Shown one piece after another: positions 45,753-57,063 of a stretch of 64,000 nucleotides of DNA; position 1 is the first letter of the stretch, and each line of letters begins with the position of its first letter. This DNA is from Tipula vernalis. Its lineage: Eukaryota; Arthropoda; Insecta; Diptera; Tipulidae. Both the position numbers and the translations under genes were made by a program. The notes below the pieces were generated by a model. The model had not been told where the DNA came from. It searched no databases and saw only the letters and a program-made list of their open reading frames with translations. The DNA lies in the NCBI GenBank assembly GCA_958295665.1, contig OY282559.1, positions 256,622,461 to 256,686,460 on the forward strand. Reading direction: 5' to 3'.

Positions 45753-46579
45753 TACCAGCCTGGAGCTACATCGCTCGGTGAACTCACGTCTTTATATAAA
45801 TCAATATTCATCTGACGCAGCATGCGCACCGTTATATATACGCGCTGTAACCGTGTTCGTAATATTGGGCATGTTACATTGCTATAGCGGTACCACGTCC
45901 CATGGATGTGCATTAACCTGGCTCTAATATCAGAATATACATCATCCACTGAAGCACCTGTCCTGATCTGTTTTAACCAGAACTGCTGCACCAGCCATAA
46001 CTCCTTTTGACAGGTTGCAATCTCATGTTCCGTACTCTCGTTTGAGCTTACTGTATCCACTACCAGAGCCTCAACTCGCTTCATCTTGCCTCTAATCTTT
46101 GGACGGCCAAAAACCAACCGTTCCAACCGCTCACTCGCTGCTTTCGATGTAATTTGCTTGCCTTTTACCTGGGCAATTATTACGACGAGCTGTCGAAATG
46201 CTTTAGACCAAGCCGTTGTTTGTGCATGGAATGTCGGCGAGAGTGAACTTCGATACACTCGACCTTGAACGTGTTCGAGGCGGGTGGTTATAGCCGGGTG
46301 TATCTCGACCTCGGGTTGATCCGCGGCAAGTTGTTCGCACAGTTGCCGATAGATATCCTGTACTTTCCGCAAACAGGCCGTTGCTTCCGCCTGCGGCTCT
46401 TTGCGAGCCGCTATATGGGCGTCTTGCGGTTTGAGGCACGTATCTGCCTGCTCTTGCTGCATCTTGTGCGTAAGCGTGGCCTTTAATGCGTCTGTTACCT
46501 CACGCTTCGCCTCCTCACCTAATGCCCTTATCTCGAACTCTATGAGGAGCTCGTCTGGTTCGAGAAAGCTTATGTCCAT
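45752..46579 (-). CDS. gag: Gag-like protein of the young LTR element
   Basis: An intact 275-codon frame starts MDISFLEPDELLIEFEIRAL. The N-terminus is similar in style to the Gag start at 19775 (short acidic lead, then a helical ELEVRN or EFEIRA stretch). The middle is helical and rich in Glu, Gln and Arg (VQDIYRQLCEQLAADQPEVE; LVQQFWLKQIRTGASVDDVY), as expected of a capsid. I see no zinc knuckle in it. It sits about 1.3 kb downstream of the primer site. The call as Gag rests on position and composition; no strong motif match can be claimed. Confidence 0.6.
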   Translation of the reverse strand: MDISFLEPDELLIEFEIRALGEEAKREVTDALKATLTHKMQQEQADTCLKPQDAHIAARKEPQAEATACLRKVQDIYRQLCEQLAADQPEVEIHPAITTRLEHVQGRVYRSSLSPTFHAQTTAWSKAFRQLVVIIAQVKGKQITSKAASERLERLVFGRPKIRGKMKRVEALVVDTVSSNESTEHEIATCQKELWLVQQFWLKQIRTGASVDDVYSDIRARLMHIHGTWYRYSNVTCPILRTRLQRVYITVRMLRQMNIDLYKDVSSPSDVAPGW

Positions 46580-47913
46580 TTTCTTGATATACTATCTATG
46601 GATGAATAATAACTAACTACTGGTTTGTTTATCTGTTTTGTATGAGTTAAAACAACCACGGGAACATTACCCTTATCCCGAGACATAAATCCCCCTAATT
46701 TGGATCAGACAAGGAAAGGAAAGGGAATTGAATACTAAAAAAAATTTTGATGAACCTGTTTCCTTGTTCCCAATCTCGCAGCGGTCGTCTTAACCTATGA
46801 AGGTGATCCTCGCTACTATGGTGAACTTGAAACCAGGTAACATAAATGGTACCCAATAGACCATGGCAAAATTCTTGCCCCCTTAGCCGCAGTTGGCAGT
46901 CTTACTCTGACTTCAGAGGAGCTCACCTGCGAGGGTGACCGAAACATTACCATGTAAGTCAACTGATATTCCTTTACAGACACTCTAGACACACAGAGTC
47001 CTTTACAGACACTCTAACATCAGCTGCTATGGCTGTCTATTAGGGACGATAACTCGCCGGTTACCACCAAGGATTTCCACAGTGTGTAGTATAATGATGT
47101 TTAGCTTATGTCCAAGACCTCATCAATATCCGTTCACTGATAGAAAACCGGATTGAACAGCTAAACATATTATACTCTGAACGCGACTAAAACTAACAAT
47201 GGGAGGACTTGCGAACCCCATCCCGAAGGATGAAAATTAAAAGAATACGAAGTGAATTTACGCAAGAACTAACTATACACTGCGACTTTGAAATCCTTAT
47301 TTTTAAAATTATTGATTTTACATCCGCCTGTAATAAACGGTGCAAATTAAACTGTGGGTTAGATGTTAGGTTAGTTCCACAGCATGAACTCGGGTGCGGA
47401 AAGATGTTCCAAATTTACTGGGAATGTGCAGCTCTTAATACCTCTCCGGTCTACGCCGGTACAGAAAGAGATGATGCACATTACGCCAGGGATCGCATCT
47501 TTCACCCTAACACCCAATGTCAAATGGCATGTCAGTTAACCCGAAAATGTGCAGCTCTTAATACCTCTCCGGTATACGCCGGTACGGAAAGAGATGATGC
47601 GCATTAATTCGGGGGACAATACCATTCTTCACGGTTAAGTTCATGCCATAGAATTAGTTATACATGGTATCGAAAACCGTACAACTTGATATAAACTATG
47701 TTTTTAGTGATGTGCAACTTAACCATACTTGGCCGGATATGGGCTCCTGCATTAGGTTGCCTGAACATGTGCATCTCTTTTACCATCCTTCTAGGAACCA
47801 ATGCAGTGCTTACCCAAGCACCGTCCAATTGTACAAATTCAGTCGCCGAACACCACTTCAAACAAATAGACTTCTTGGTAAATTTTACCAGATTTGTTGG
47901 GCCAATTTTGGCC
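46580..47913 (-). other. 5' leader of the gag-only element
   Basis: A 1.3-kb leader without a sense ORF, less AT-rich than the surroundings. It holds a 59-bp direct repeat (listed separately) and a short repeat, ACAGACACTCTA, at about 46976 and 47004. It is the likely home of packaging and dimerisation signals. Confidence 0.55.
47425..47606. repeat. 59-bp direct repeat in the leader
   Basis: TGTGCAGCTCTTAATACCTC then TCCGGT and GAAAGAGATGATGC appear at 47425-47483 and 47548-47606 with about three differences. The copies are 64 bp apart. Each contains ACCTCTCCGGT...ACGCCGGTAC, which can form a small stem. Confidence 0.8.
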
Positions 47914-47927
47914 CCTTTTGGGCGCCA
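47914..47927 (-). promoter_or_regulatory. tRNA-Lys-type primer-binding site
   Basis: On the minus strand the LTR ends TTCGTTTCA, then AG, then TGGCGCCCAAAAGG. TGGCGCCC pairs with the tRNA-Lys 3' end. This fixes the element on the minus strand and makes 47930-49217 the 5' LTR. Confidence 0.8.
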
Positions 47928-47929
47928 CT

Positions 47930-49217
47930 TGAAACGAATTCCCTCAGCTTAGCTGAGGCAACCCGCTTCTCGAATTTATTATCACTGGTGGCTACATCCC
48001 CTGCGGCTTAGCTACCTGCAGCTCAGTCTGGTAGGGGTAGCTTGGTCGTGGGTGGTTGGGGTGTACCAGTGGTAATCTTGATTACCGCATCATTTGTTTG
48101 GAAAGGGACAGTGATGACATCATGCCATCAAGGAAGGGAATTGGGGTTAGGACATATAATAATGTAAAAGGACCCAAATTAGTGGTTCATATGCCCTGAA
48201 TAAGGTCCGCGCCCGCGGTTGTTTATCGTGTTGCTTAAGGTAACATGACTACCTTAAACTACACATAAATGGAACAGCGATATTTCGGGCAGCAAGCCCA
48301 CGGGTTAGTATGAGACTAGTTTTGGTTAATTAGTTATTGCGACTGTTCGGAGGTGGCTGGTTTGGAAAGGGAGTGCAACGCCTATGGCGTCGAAGCACAC
48401 GATGCTCCCGCCTCAATAGAGGCAAACCAACCAAGCTCCTTTCAGTCTAAACGGGTTCTTAAGAACCCAATACTTACCCAGTGTTGTTCTCCACAAAGCA
48501 GCCAAAAAAAAATACAAAAAAAAAACACAAAATTACTTTGAAATTCTACTTTATTCCAACTGAAAATTGTTTTTTAACTGCTTTTACTTTCCCAACACCC
48601 CTTTTGGTTCCACAAAAAGACTGACCTCTTCAAAAAAAAATGTACATTATTTATACCAATTTTTCTTGTCGATTCGTCATAAAAGTGCATAAAAAATGTC
48701 CAACAACGTGACATGGACAACGTGACATCGCCATCATCAAAATTTATGCACTTCGATGACAACAAAATATATTGGTAAGACGATAGTGGCAATTTTCATA
48801 GGTTTTTGTTGTTGTACCTTTTTTTGTTAAAAACCAAAGTACAAAAACAACAAAAAAAAAATACAAAAAAAAAAAATGAAATTCATCAAAACTAAGCGGT
48901 AGCTTCGAGTAACCAAGTTCATTACTCGTGCTACACTTTTGCCTTGAAAATTATTTGTTCTTATCTACATAAAAACAAGGATCGTGTTACATTATTTTTG
49001 TATTTACGTTTATTCAACTACCGTATGAGCATATACAGTAATTGGAGTGACGTAAACACAGAAAGAATGTGGAATCTCGGCATGGTCGTTTAATGAGATA
49101 ATAACCGATATTATTTGTGATATCGTTTTGAGGTTTTACCTCGAAGTGTATGCCGATTTGTCGTTTTGAGAATTATGGTTTGGATTGGTAACGGAATTGT
49201 AAATTAATTCCGTTACA
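47930..49217 (-). repeat. 5' LTR of the gag-only element
   Basis: Same length and almost the same sequence as 41820-43107. It carries the promoter of the element (minus strand, reading away from 49217). A hairpin TTAAGGTA/TACCTTAA lies at about 48235-48258. Confidence 0.92.
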
Positions 49218-49439
49218 GTTTATTAATATTACTAACCACCTACCTGAATAAACATAGTTGTGGTAGTCCAAAGTTTCTGATGTACTGGATTGAACAATTT
49301 CTTCAAGTTTAACCGTTTTCAATTAGTACTGTTACACAAATTCCTGTCATATTTAACACTTATTTTATTTCGTAGATTACATTAACTTAATCACAATAAA
49401 ATTACTTCGGTCTAAAAATACCAAAGTATTGAAATCCTT
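49218..49439. other. Host sequence right of the LTR element
   Basis: The GTTT duplication and then AT-rich noncoding sequence. No feature seen. Confidence 0.4.
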
Positions 49440-51160
49440 TCAAAAACGCTCAAAAATTTGGTTGGTCCAAAACCACTTCTTTCGACGTTTTGGAAGTCCC
49501 CGAGCCTGGATGTCTGTATGTCTGTACTCACGGTATCTCGAGAACGGCTTGTTCGATTTAGATTTTTTTTTTTGCCAATCTGTTTCTATGGTCCAGGTCG
49601 AGATTTGAAAAGCTTTTGGAACCTGTGAGTCAAGAGGGTCGAGTACGAATTGACCCAAAATATGTACCTGATTGTAGAAATATTTACCAATGTTTTATAT
49701 TATGCTGGTTTGAATGTTGAGCTGAGTATTGAGTTTGGGGTTGAGTTGAAGGTTAAATTAGGGGTCAATTTGCGGGTTAAGTACAAGTTGAGTTGGGCTG
49801 GGTTAAGATATAGTGAGCAGTTGATCAATTTTTTATATAAGCTGGTTTGAGGATTGAGTTGAAAGAGAGTTTGCGGTTGGTTTGCGGGTTGAATTGGGGT
49901 TGAAATGGTGTTGAACCAGTGTTTAGTGATCAGTTGAGCAATCTATAAAATAAAGTGAGTGTTTATATGTACATATGTACAGCATATGTGTATGATATTT
50001 AAACAAATCCACACGACTTGGCCGATTTGAACCAAACCTTACACAAATATTGATTAAGACTTAAGAAAGGTCACTGTTAATATCTAAACCTCAAATTGAA
50101 CCTTTTACATTTCAAATTAAACCTTTAGCAAATTAAATGAATGGCCCATTAGGATGGAACTTAGCTATTTCTTAACTGATTTTAGTGAAATTTGAATTCC
50201 GCGATGGAAATGGGATTGTAAAATGAGTTCTGGATGAAATTCTGGAATATGGCCATGTATGATGGAACTTGCCTATTTCTTAACCGATTATGATGAAATT
50301 TGATATGTGCATTGGAAATGGGATTCTAAAATAATTTTTTGATCAAGTTCTGGAATAAGGCCAATATAAGGGAACTTGTATAAGTATTTCTCAGCACATT
50401 ATAATGAAATTTGATATGTGGGTTGGAAATGGGATTCTTAAATGATTTTTGGATGAAGTTGTGGAATATGACCAAGTATGATGGAAACTTGCCTATTTCT
50501 CAAACGATTAATATGAAATTTGACATGCGTATTGGAAATGGAATCCTAAAATTATTTTTGGAGGAATTTCTGTAATATGACCAAGTAGCAGTTCTCAACT
50601 AATTTTGATGAAATTCTTGTTGTGCATTTAAAATGGAATACTAAAATGATTTTTGGGTATATGTAGTTCTGGAATATCGCCAAGTATGATGGAACTAGCC
50701 ATTTTATTAACCAATTATTATGAAATTCAGCTTGTTTGAATATGGGTCAATTCAAACTCAACCTCCAACTCAACCCCAAACTCAATATCCGAAAAATACC
50801 CAACTCAATATTCAAACCATCATATATAAAAAATTGGTTAATATTTCTGTAACCAGGTAATGGTAATGGTGATGGTGTGAATTATGGTGATGATGATGGT
50901 GATGGTGGTGGAAGTTGAGGAGCAAGTTTGGGGTTGAGTTGGAGATTGTGTTGAGTGTTGATTTGAAAGTTGATTTGGCGTTGAATTGATGACTAAGTGG
51001 AGGGTAGGGTTAGGATTTGATTTTGTGATTTCGTTGGAGATTACATTGGGATTGAATTGGAGGTTGAATTGGAGAATGAGTTGGATATTGAGATTAGATT
51101 GTGAAGGGATTAAAGGGTTTAGTTAGGGACTGATTGATTCGGGAGTTAGTTTGAGTTGAC
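49440..51160. repeat. Complex of minisatellites and ~110-bp repeats
   Basis: Three parts. At 49440-49650 is a unique-looking lead with GTCTGTATGTCTGTACTCAC and CTCGAGAACGGCTTG. At 49700-49930 and 50900-51160 are G-rich minisatellites built on GGTTGAGTTGGAG-like words, and at 50740-50815 the same word on the other strand (CTCAACCTCCAACTCAACCC). Between them (50080-50730) lie five or six ~110-bp units with GATGGAACTTGCCTATTTCT, GATTATGATGAAATTTGATA, TTGGAAATGGGATTCTAAAA and TTCTGGAATATGG. No coding function. Confidence 0.75.
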
Positions 51161-51379
51161 TTGTTATAATCACACGAACGCACGTAATAAATACCGAGGT
51201 TCTGATCATCTCGTGAGGTTTCAGCCCTTTATATTTTAATATTTGAAATTAAAAACTAAAACTATCGAAAAGTGTGTATTGGGTATATGTACAAGTAAGT
51301 TCCGTTTTTTAATTGGATGACGTAATTCTTCTTATATGTATTGTGTGAATTTGGTAATACTAGTTTTTGAAAAGTTTCT
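51161..51379. other. Noncoding stretch
   Basis: No gene. May include the 3' end of the mariner remnant on its right. Confidence 0.35.
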
Positions 51380-51850
51380 TCATAACATTTGAGCGGGAAA
51401 TTTTGTTGTATTTTTTGCTATGATGGACCAGCTTCACCAGGCCTTACCCAAGTTTTTTTACGTTTTGGATGGGTGGTAAATCCATTTCTCATCTCCAGTC
51501 ACAAGCCGATGCAGAAAATCCTATCTTTTTCAGAAGTGATTTTTCGACATTCTATCTGCCTTTCTGTTAATTCATGTGGTATCCAATTGCCAAATGTTTG
51601 AACCATCCCAATTCCATGTAGACGTCTACTGACAACGGAATGATCAACATTCAATGCTTCTGACATCAACATTCAATGCTTCTGCTTGTCTTCATCCAAT
51701 AATGCTTACAATTTTTGATCTTCAAATTTTTTCGGTCTGCCTTCACATTGTGCGACTTTAAAATCGAATAAACCTTCTTCAAATTGCCTAAATCACCTTC
51801 TACACATACTATGAGGAAAAGTATGTTCACCGTAAACTCTCTATTTTAAA
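51380..51850 (-). pseudogene. Second mariner transposase remnant
   Basis: On the minus strand, in broken frames: VYGEHTFPHSMCRR, QFEEGLFDFKVAQCEGRPKK, then FEDQKL and ALLDEDK, VDHSVVSRRLHGIGMVQTFG then NWIPHELTERQIECRKITSE, and THPKRKKTWVKPGEAG. These follow the N-terminal two-thirds of a mariner transposase in order, with a deletion that removes the first catalytic Asp. A small duplication of CATCAACATTCAATGCTTCT lies near 51644-51684. It belongs to a different mariner lineage from the copy at 39381. Confidence 0.8.
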
Positions 51851-52625
51851 TCGAATAAAAAACTGTGTTGTTTATAGTTTAATCAAATGGCATATATTAC
51901 ATTTTGAAGATTATGAAGAGACTTTTCAAAAACATGTATTAGCAGATTCACACATTACGTATAAGAACAGTTACGCCGTCTGTTAGAAAAACGAAACATA
52001 CTTTTATATATACCCAATATGTAGATAGAACACTTACAACCGGCAACAACTTATTCGTGGTTTGGTTTAATTATTTTTGTTTCAATTTTTCACTAAGCAC
52101 CAAATTTCAAAACTTTATTATTGATAAGCACAGAACATTCCAGTCAAAACTAATTATTTTTAATAACAATTATTTTTGATTCTCAATAAATAATATAAAA
52201 ATGAAACAATTCTTTCAAACAATCGAGATGAATATATAAAAAAGATAAATTTAAAATATAATTTTTGATATAACTGAATATCAATTTAATAATTTAATTG
52301 TATTCTAGGGCAATTAAAATGAATTTTATATGATTGTTATACCAAAAAGACTTATAATGTATCATTATAATAATTTTTATTTGTATTGAATTAAAACTAG
52401 AAATCTTATGTATTCATTTTATAGCACAAAAAATGTACCTAAATTTCTAGCCGTGTACATACATACACATATATACCTCATATTGGTAATTATTACTATT
52501 TTTAATACAATCAAAATTCTTGAAGAGAATATGTAAAGACAGTATGTACATATATACTACTTAGTAATTAATAAAATTTATATAAATACAAATAATAGGA
52601 GAGAAGTAGGCATGTATCCACAACT
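51851..52625. other. AT-rich noncoding stretch
   Basis: Very AT-rich, no ORF or repeat with clear ends. Confidence 0.4.
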
Positions 52626-52851
52626 GGGGCGAGATGTTGTAATTGCGAATTTTCGAAATTCGAACAGAAAGTCGAAAATTGGTATGGTGTAAAATTTTCG
52701 AATCGCGATAATGATACTTTAGTATCACTCAGTTTATTTAAAGTGATATACAAGCGATTGGCCAAAATATAAGATAGATAAATATAGATAAAAATAAAGA
52801 TAAATAAATATAAATAAAAAAGTAAATAAATTTAAAATATAATTTGAAAAA

Positions 52852-53791
52852 ATGTCTGCGTAAGTAATGAAAAAATAATAAATTTATTTATATTAAATAA
52901 AAATTAAATTTTAATAATATTTTTGTTTTGTACAGACTTAACCTAAAATTTTTTTCTATTGATATATTTTTAAGGCAAAAAAAAAATTCACCACATCGAG
53001 GCAGTTTAAAATAATGGTTGATTATATGGAAAATCACACAGACGTGGTGACTGGATGCCTCTCCAGCAAAACGACCAAAGTTTCGCTGAGTGATAATTGG
53101 TCTGAATTGTCAACTTTGCTAAATAGCGAGGGCCCTCCGACACGAGATGCCGATTCGTGGAAAAAAGTGTGTGTAGATATATTATAGATATTTTTAGGCG
53201 TGAAAATTAAACGTTTGTTTATTATCTCATTAGGTCTGGGCAGATTATAAAAATAAAATTAAAAAAAAAATGAGGAGAATCCAAATGGATATACACGGGA
53301 CTGGTGGTGGAAAACGTACCGTTTTCCTCTCGGCTTTAGAGGACCGGGTCGTGCAGCTTACTAGCATGACGGAATTTGTCGTTGGATTACCTGGCATTGA
53401 CGCCGGTCATGAGCCTGAAGAACAGGTAATAATTGATGAGCGGGACACGCTACATGAAGTAGAACAACCGGTACAAGAAACGGTACAAAGGACAGTACCA
53501 ACTGTAACTACCCCAACACCACAAACAACAACCACAATAAACAGAAGACAACGGCGACGTGTCACTGCAACTAGCAGATTGTTTGAGGAACTCAGGGTCC
53601 AAGGGAAAAATAAGGAAGCGCAAGCCAAGAAACAGGTAGAGTTCCAGACTGAGCTGATAAATTTAATAAAAGAAACCAATGTTATAAATAATAAACGACT
53701 GATGGTTGAGGAAAGGCGATTAGCAGTAGAGGAGAGGCGATTAGGCTTGGAGGATGAAAACATTAAATTGAAATCGAGGAATAAAACATAA
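52852..53791 (+). pseudogene. Harbinger SANT/Myb-like accessory protein
   Basis: Three exons: 52852-52859 (ATGTCTGC, donor GTAAGT), 52975-53166 and 53234-53791. Exon 2 has TSRQFKIMVDYMENHTDVV and ends DSWKK; exon 3 opens VWADYKNKIKKKMRRIQ and has HGTGGGK, the W-x-x-W-x-DYK...TGGG pattern of the Myb/SANT-like DNA-binding domain. A Thr/Gln-rich linker, a basic RRQRRRV patch and a C-terminal coiled coil follow, with LMVEERRLAVEERRLGLEDE. In Harbinger elements this protein helps the transposase enter the nucleus and bind DNA. Joining exons 1 and 2 leaves the frame one base out at a run of ten A, so either the run has slipped or the start is different. Confidence 0.8.
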
Positions 53792-54556
53792 ATATATGTA
53801 TATTCTTTCTAAAATTAATAAATGAGTTTTTCGCACAAAACATAAAATATTTTTAAATGGTGTTTTTAATCAAAAGCAATTTAACAGGCCGTTACGCATT
53901 GCCTCTGCACTTTCACTTTGTCCTAAGTCGTCATATTCAAATTCTGACTCGTTTATAGGAGCATTTTCTTCCGAAGGCCTTGGTAAATTGATCATTTCCA
54001 GCTTATTGATTATGCATATGTTATATAGCGCCGCACAGACGTTAACAATTTTAATAACTTTCACAGGTTCATACCTGAGTACCCTTTCTCCTAAGAGACA
54101 GCGAAAAGTGTTCTTCATTACACCTATACACCTCTCTATGGGGTTTCGGGCTTTTGCATGCAATGAATTGTATTGAGTTTGTCTCACGTTAGGATTGCGA
54201 TATGGGGTCATCAAATATTGTTCTAATGGGTACCCTGAATCGCTAAGCAACCATGTTTTACGTTCTCCATTTCCAGAAGCAGCTTGTAGTTTTCGCCGAT
54301 CTTTTGAAACCTGCCATATTGCCGAATCGTGGGTTGATCCCGGAAATCGAGCGCAAACCGAGAGGATTAACAGGTCATAGTTACATATCTAAAAAATAAC
54401 AACCAATAAATAAAACTTGCTAGTACGTAATCAAAATAATTAACAATATTACCAATTACACATTCATCGAATGGTTTGCCCGTCGATACACAAAAATGTG
54501 TTCTTTTTCACGTGGTGCGATAATATCCACGTGTGTGCAATCAATGCAGCCAATTA

Positions 54557-56981
54557 TCAATAGTATTTTCCGACATTCCGGATATTGTGTGGGAGTATGT
54601 TGATCACAATTTGACTCCTATTAACATGAACGATGAAATGGATAACTTCATCTCGGAAATATTTTCGTTGGGGTTAAAGCAATGTAACAGTGTTACGAAT
54701 AATAGTGGTAATGTGTTGGATCTGGCTTTTATACCATTTGATCATGAGGTGACCGTATCGACGTGTGAGGTTTTGGCTGGATCGTCTAGTATTTTCCACT
54801 CTCCACTGAATATTTCAGTTATGTTTGAATGTTGCGAGTTAGTCGAAGAAAATGTTAATTCATGGACTTACAACTTTATAAAGGGCGATTACAATTCTTT
54901 AAATGCATTTCTGGATACGTATGATTGGTCGTTTTTTTATGCTTGTAATAGTATTGATGACATGTTAATCGAATTTTATAGAATTATTAATCTAGGTATT
55001 GAGAAATTTATCCCTAGACTGAAAGCTTTTAGCGTTAAGAAGGAACCGTGGTATAATAATGAGTTGATAAATCTAAAAAATAGATAGGACAAGGCTCACA
55101 AGAAATATAAATTGCATCCTAATGTTGTTAATTACAACTCGTTTGATGTATTACGTAAGAAGTATATATATCTAAACCGATTTCTTTACAGCTGTTATAT
55201 TCTGGAAATTGAATCATTAATTAAATCGAAGCCAAATAATTTTTGGCATTTTGTTAACTACAAAAGTAAGTCTAATGGTTACCCTTCTACGATGTATTTG
55301 AACGACCGTTCCTGTGATAACATACAGGATACTTGTAATTTATTTGCTGATTTCTTTCAGAGTGTATATAGTTCGAAATCAAATCTTGGTAATTTCAGTA
55401 ATGTTGCAAGTAATTCTAAGTTTTCAATGTTTCGTCTGGAAGTGGATACTATTTTATCCGAATTGTCTAATATTGATATTAACCAAAGTGCCGGTTTCGA
55501 TTCTATTCCACCCATTTTTCTAAAATTAACCGGTAAGGTTATTTCTTCCCATATCTCCGTACTATTTAATAAAAGTCTCGCTGAGGGTTGCTTTCCTATT
55601 GCATGGAAACGCTCACTTATTAAGCCGATTTTCAAATCCGGATCTCGAAGCGATGTCGAGAGCTACAGAGGTATTTGTATTCTATCAGTTTTACCAAAGC
55701 TTTTTGAGAAACTAGTTAAAGATCAATTATTCTTTCATGTTAAGACTTTCATTTCTTCCAAACAGCATGGAGTTTTCCCTGGTAGGTCAACTATTACTAA
55801 TTTAGTTTTGTTTACTAATTGTATTTCAAGGGCTCTATTAAATGGTAATATTGTGCAGGTCGTTTACACTGATTTTTGTAAGGCTTTTGACAAGATCGAT
55901 CATGACTTGCTGTTGCGGAAACTTATTTCATTGAATTGTAACTACTTGCCAGTTGATTGGATTAGATCTTATCTAAAATCCAGAACTCAATTTGTGAAAA
56001 TTGGCAGCTTCACTTCAAGAGTTATTGATGTTTCTTCAGGAGTCCCTCAAGGCAGCCATTTGGGTCCCATGCTCTTCATTCTTTTCGTAAACGATGTGGT
56101 CAACTGTCTAAGTCATTCCGACATTCTCATTTATGCGGACGATATAAAAATCTTCAAAACTATTTCTTGCGCCAATGATGCACTTAACTTTCAGTCTGAC
56201 CTGACAAACTTCAAGGCTTGGTGTACATCGCATAATTTGATTCTAAACATCTCCAAATGCAAAACAATGTGTTTCACCCGCGTAGTCTTACCCACTAGTT
56301 ACGATTACTTCTTTGATGGTTGTAGTATTGAAACTGTTGATACTTTTAAAGATTTAGGTATAACCTTTACTTCGAATTTATCCTTCCATAAACATGTTGA
56401 AGGTTGCATTTCTAAAGCGAATTCTATGCTTGGATTTGTTAAAAGGTTTGCTAAGGATTTTCATGATCCTTACGTGATTAAAACTTTATATGTCTCTTTT
56501 GTTCGTTCATTGTTGGAATATGGTGTTGTAATATGGAATCCGTTTTATATTAACTATTCAGATCGCATAGAGAGGGTTCAGAAGCGATTTTTAATGTACG
56601 CACTACGAAGGTTGCCTAGAGATGCGAATGTACCTGCTTTCATACTCCCAGCGTATCGTGGTAGATGTAAATTAATAAATATGGAGCCGCTATTTTATTC
56701 GTGGAATTGAAATTAGCGCAATGTTTGTTCGAGATTTATTGGTGTCTAAAATCGATTGTTCGGAAATTTTGAGTTTGCTTGATATATATACTCCATTACG
56801 TGTGCTGCGCGATAAAGATTTCCAAATTAAGTTGCCGTTTTGTAGGCAAAACTACGGTAAATGTGAGCCGGTTTATCATTCTTCTGCTTCCTTTAATAAA
56901 GTACGGCCGGCTTTTGACTTTAATCTGTCTAGAAATGCATTTAAGGAATTGATGTCGAAGCTTCTTTTGAATTATTGGTAA
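54557..56981 (+). pseudogene. LINE ORF2: endonuclease end, RT and C-terminus
   Basis: The first part has NSGNVLDLAFIPFDHEV and FHSPLNISVMFECCEL, the end of an APE-type endonuclease with its His shifted from the usual S-DH. An in-frame TAG stands at 55085-55087. RT follows with INQSAGFDSIPPIFL, VESYRGICILSVLPKLFEKL, VVYTDFCKAFDKIDHDLL (first Asp), VSSGVPQGSHLGPMLFILFV and LIYADDIKIF (catalytic Asp pair). The thumb is FKDLGITFTSNLSFHKHVEG, then SLLEYGVVIWNPFY and RIERVQKRFLMYALRRLPR. A frameshift near 56700 leads to the last frame, MFVRDLLVSKIDCSEI to LLLNYW at 56981. Only two lesions in 2.4 kb, so the insertion is fairly young. Confidence 0.9.
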
Positions 56982-57063
56982 TCTTTACATTATATAATTT
57001 TATTAAATTTCTTATTGATGTAACCAGTTATGTATAAGTTGGTAATAAATAAATAAATAAATA
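54557..57063 (+). mobile_element. Jockey/CR1-like LINE, 5'-truncated, inserted in Harbinger
   Basis: AATTA flanks both sides (54552-54556, 57064-57068) and the tail is a run of TAAA/AATA units (57043-57063), both signs of target-primed reverse transcription. It starts inside the endonuclease, so it is truncated at 5'. The Harbinger frame is restored when it is removed. It is therefore younger than the Harbinger copy. Confidence 0.9.

Larger units (their letters stand above)
41820..49217 (-). mobile_element. Complete young LTR element carrying only gag-like genes
   Basis: Two LTRs of 1,288 bp bound 4.8 kb of internal sequence, with GTTT duplicated on both flanks (41816-41819, 49218-49221). 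The primer site and gag place it on the minus strand. Two Gag-like ORFs are present near the 5' side; the 2 kb after them has no protease, RT, RNase H or integrase motif in any frame I could read. The LTRs look nearly identical, so the insertion is recent, and the absence of pol is not explained by decay. It must have used proteins from a relative, perhaps one like the Osvaldo-type element at 14844-22335, which shares the primer type. Confidence 0.85.

Noticed and set aside
53407..53763. Minus-strand ORF of 118 codons
   Set aside because: Antisense shadow of the SANT-like protein gene.
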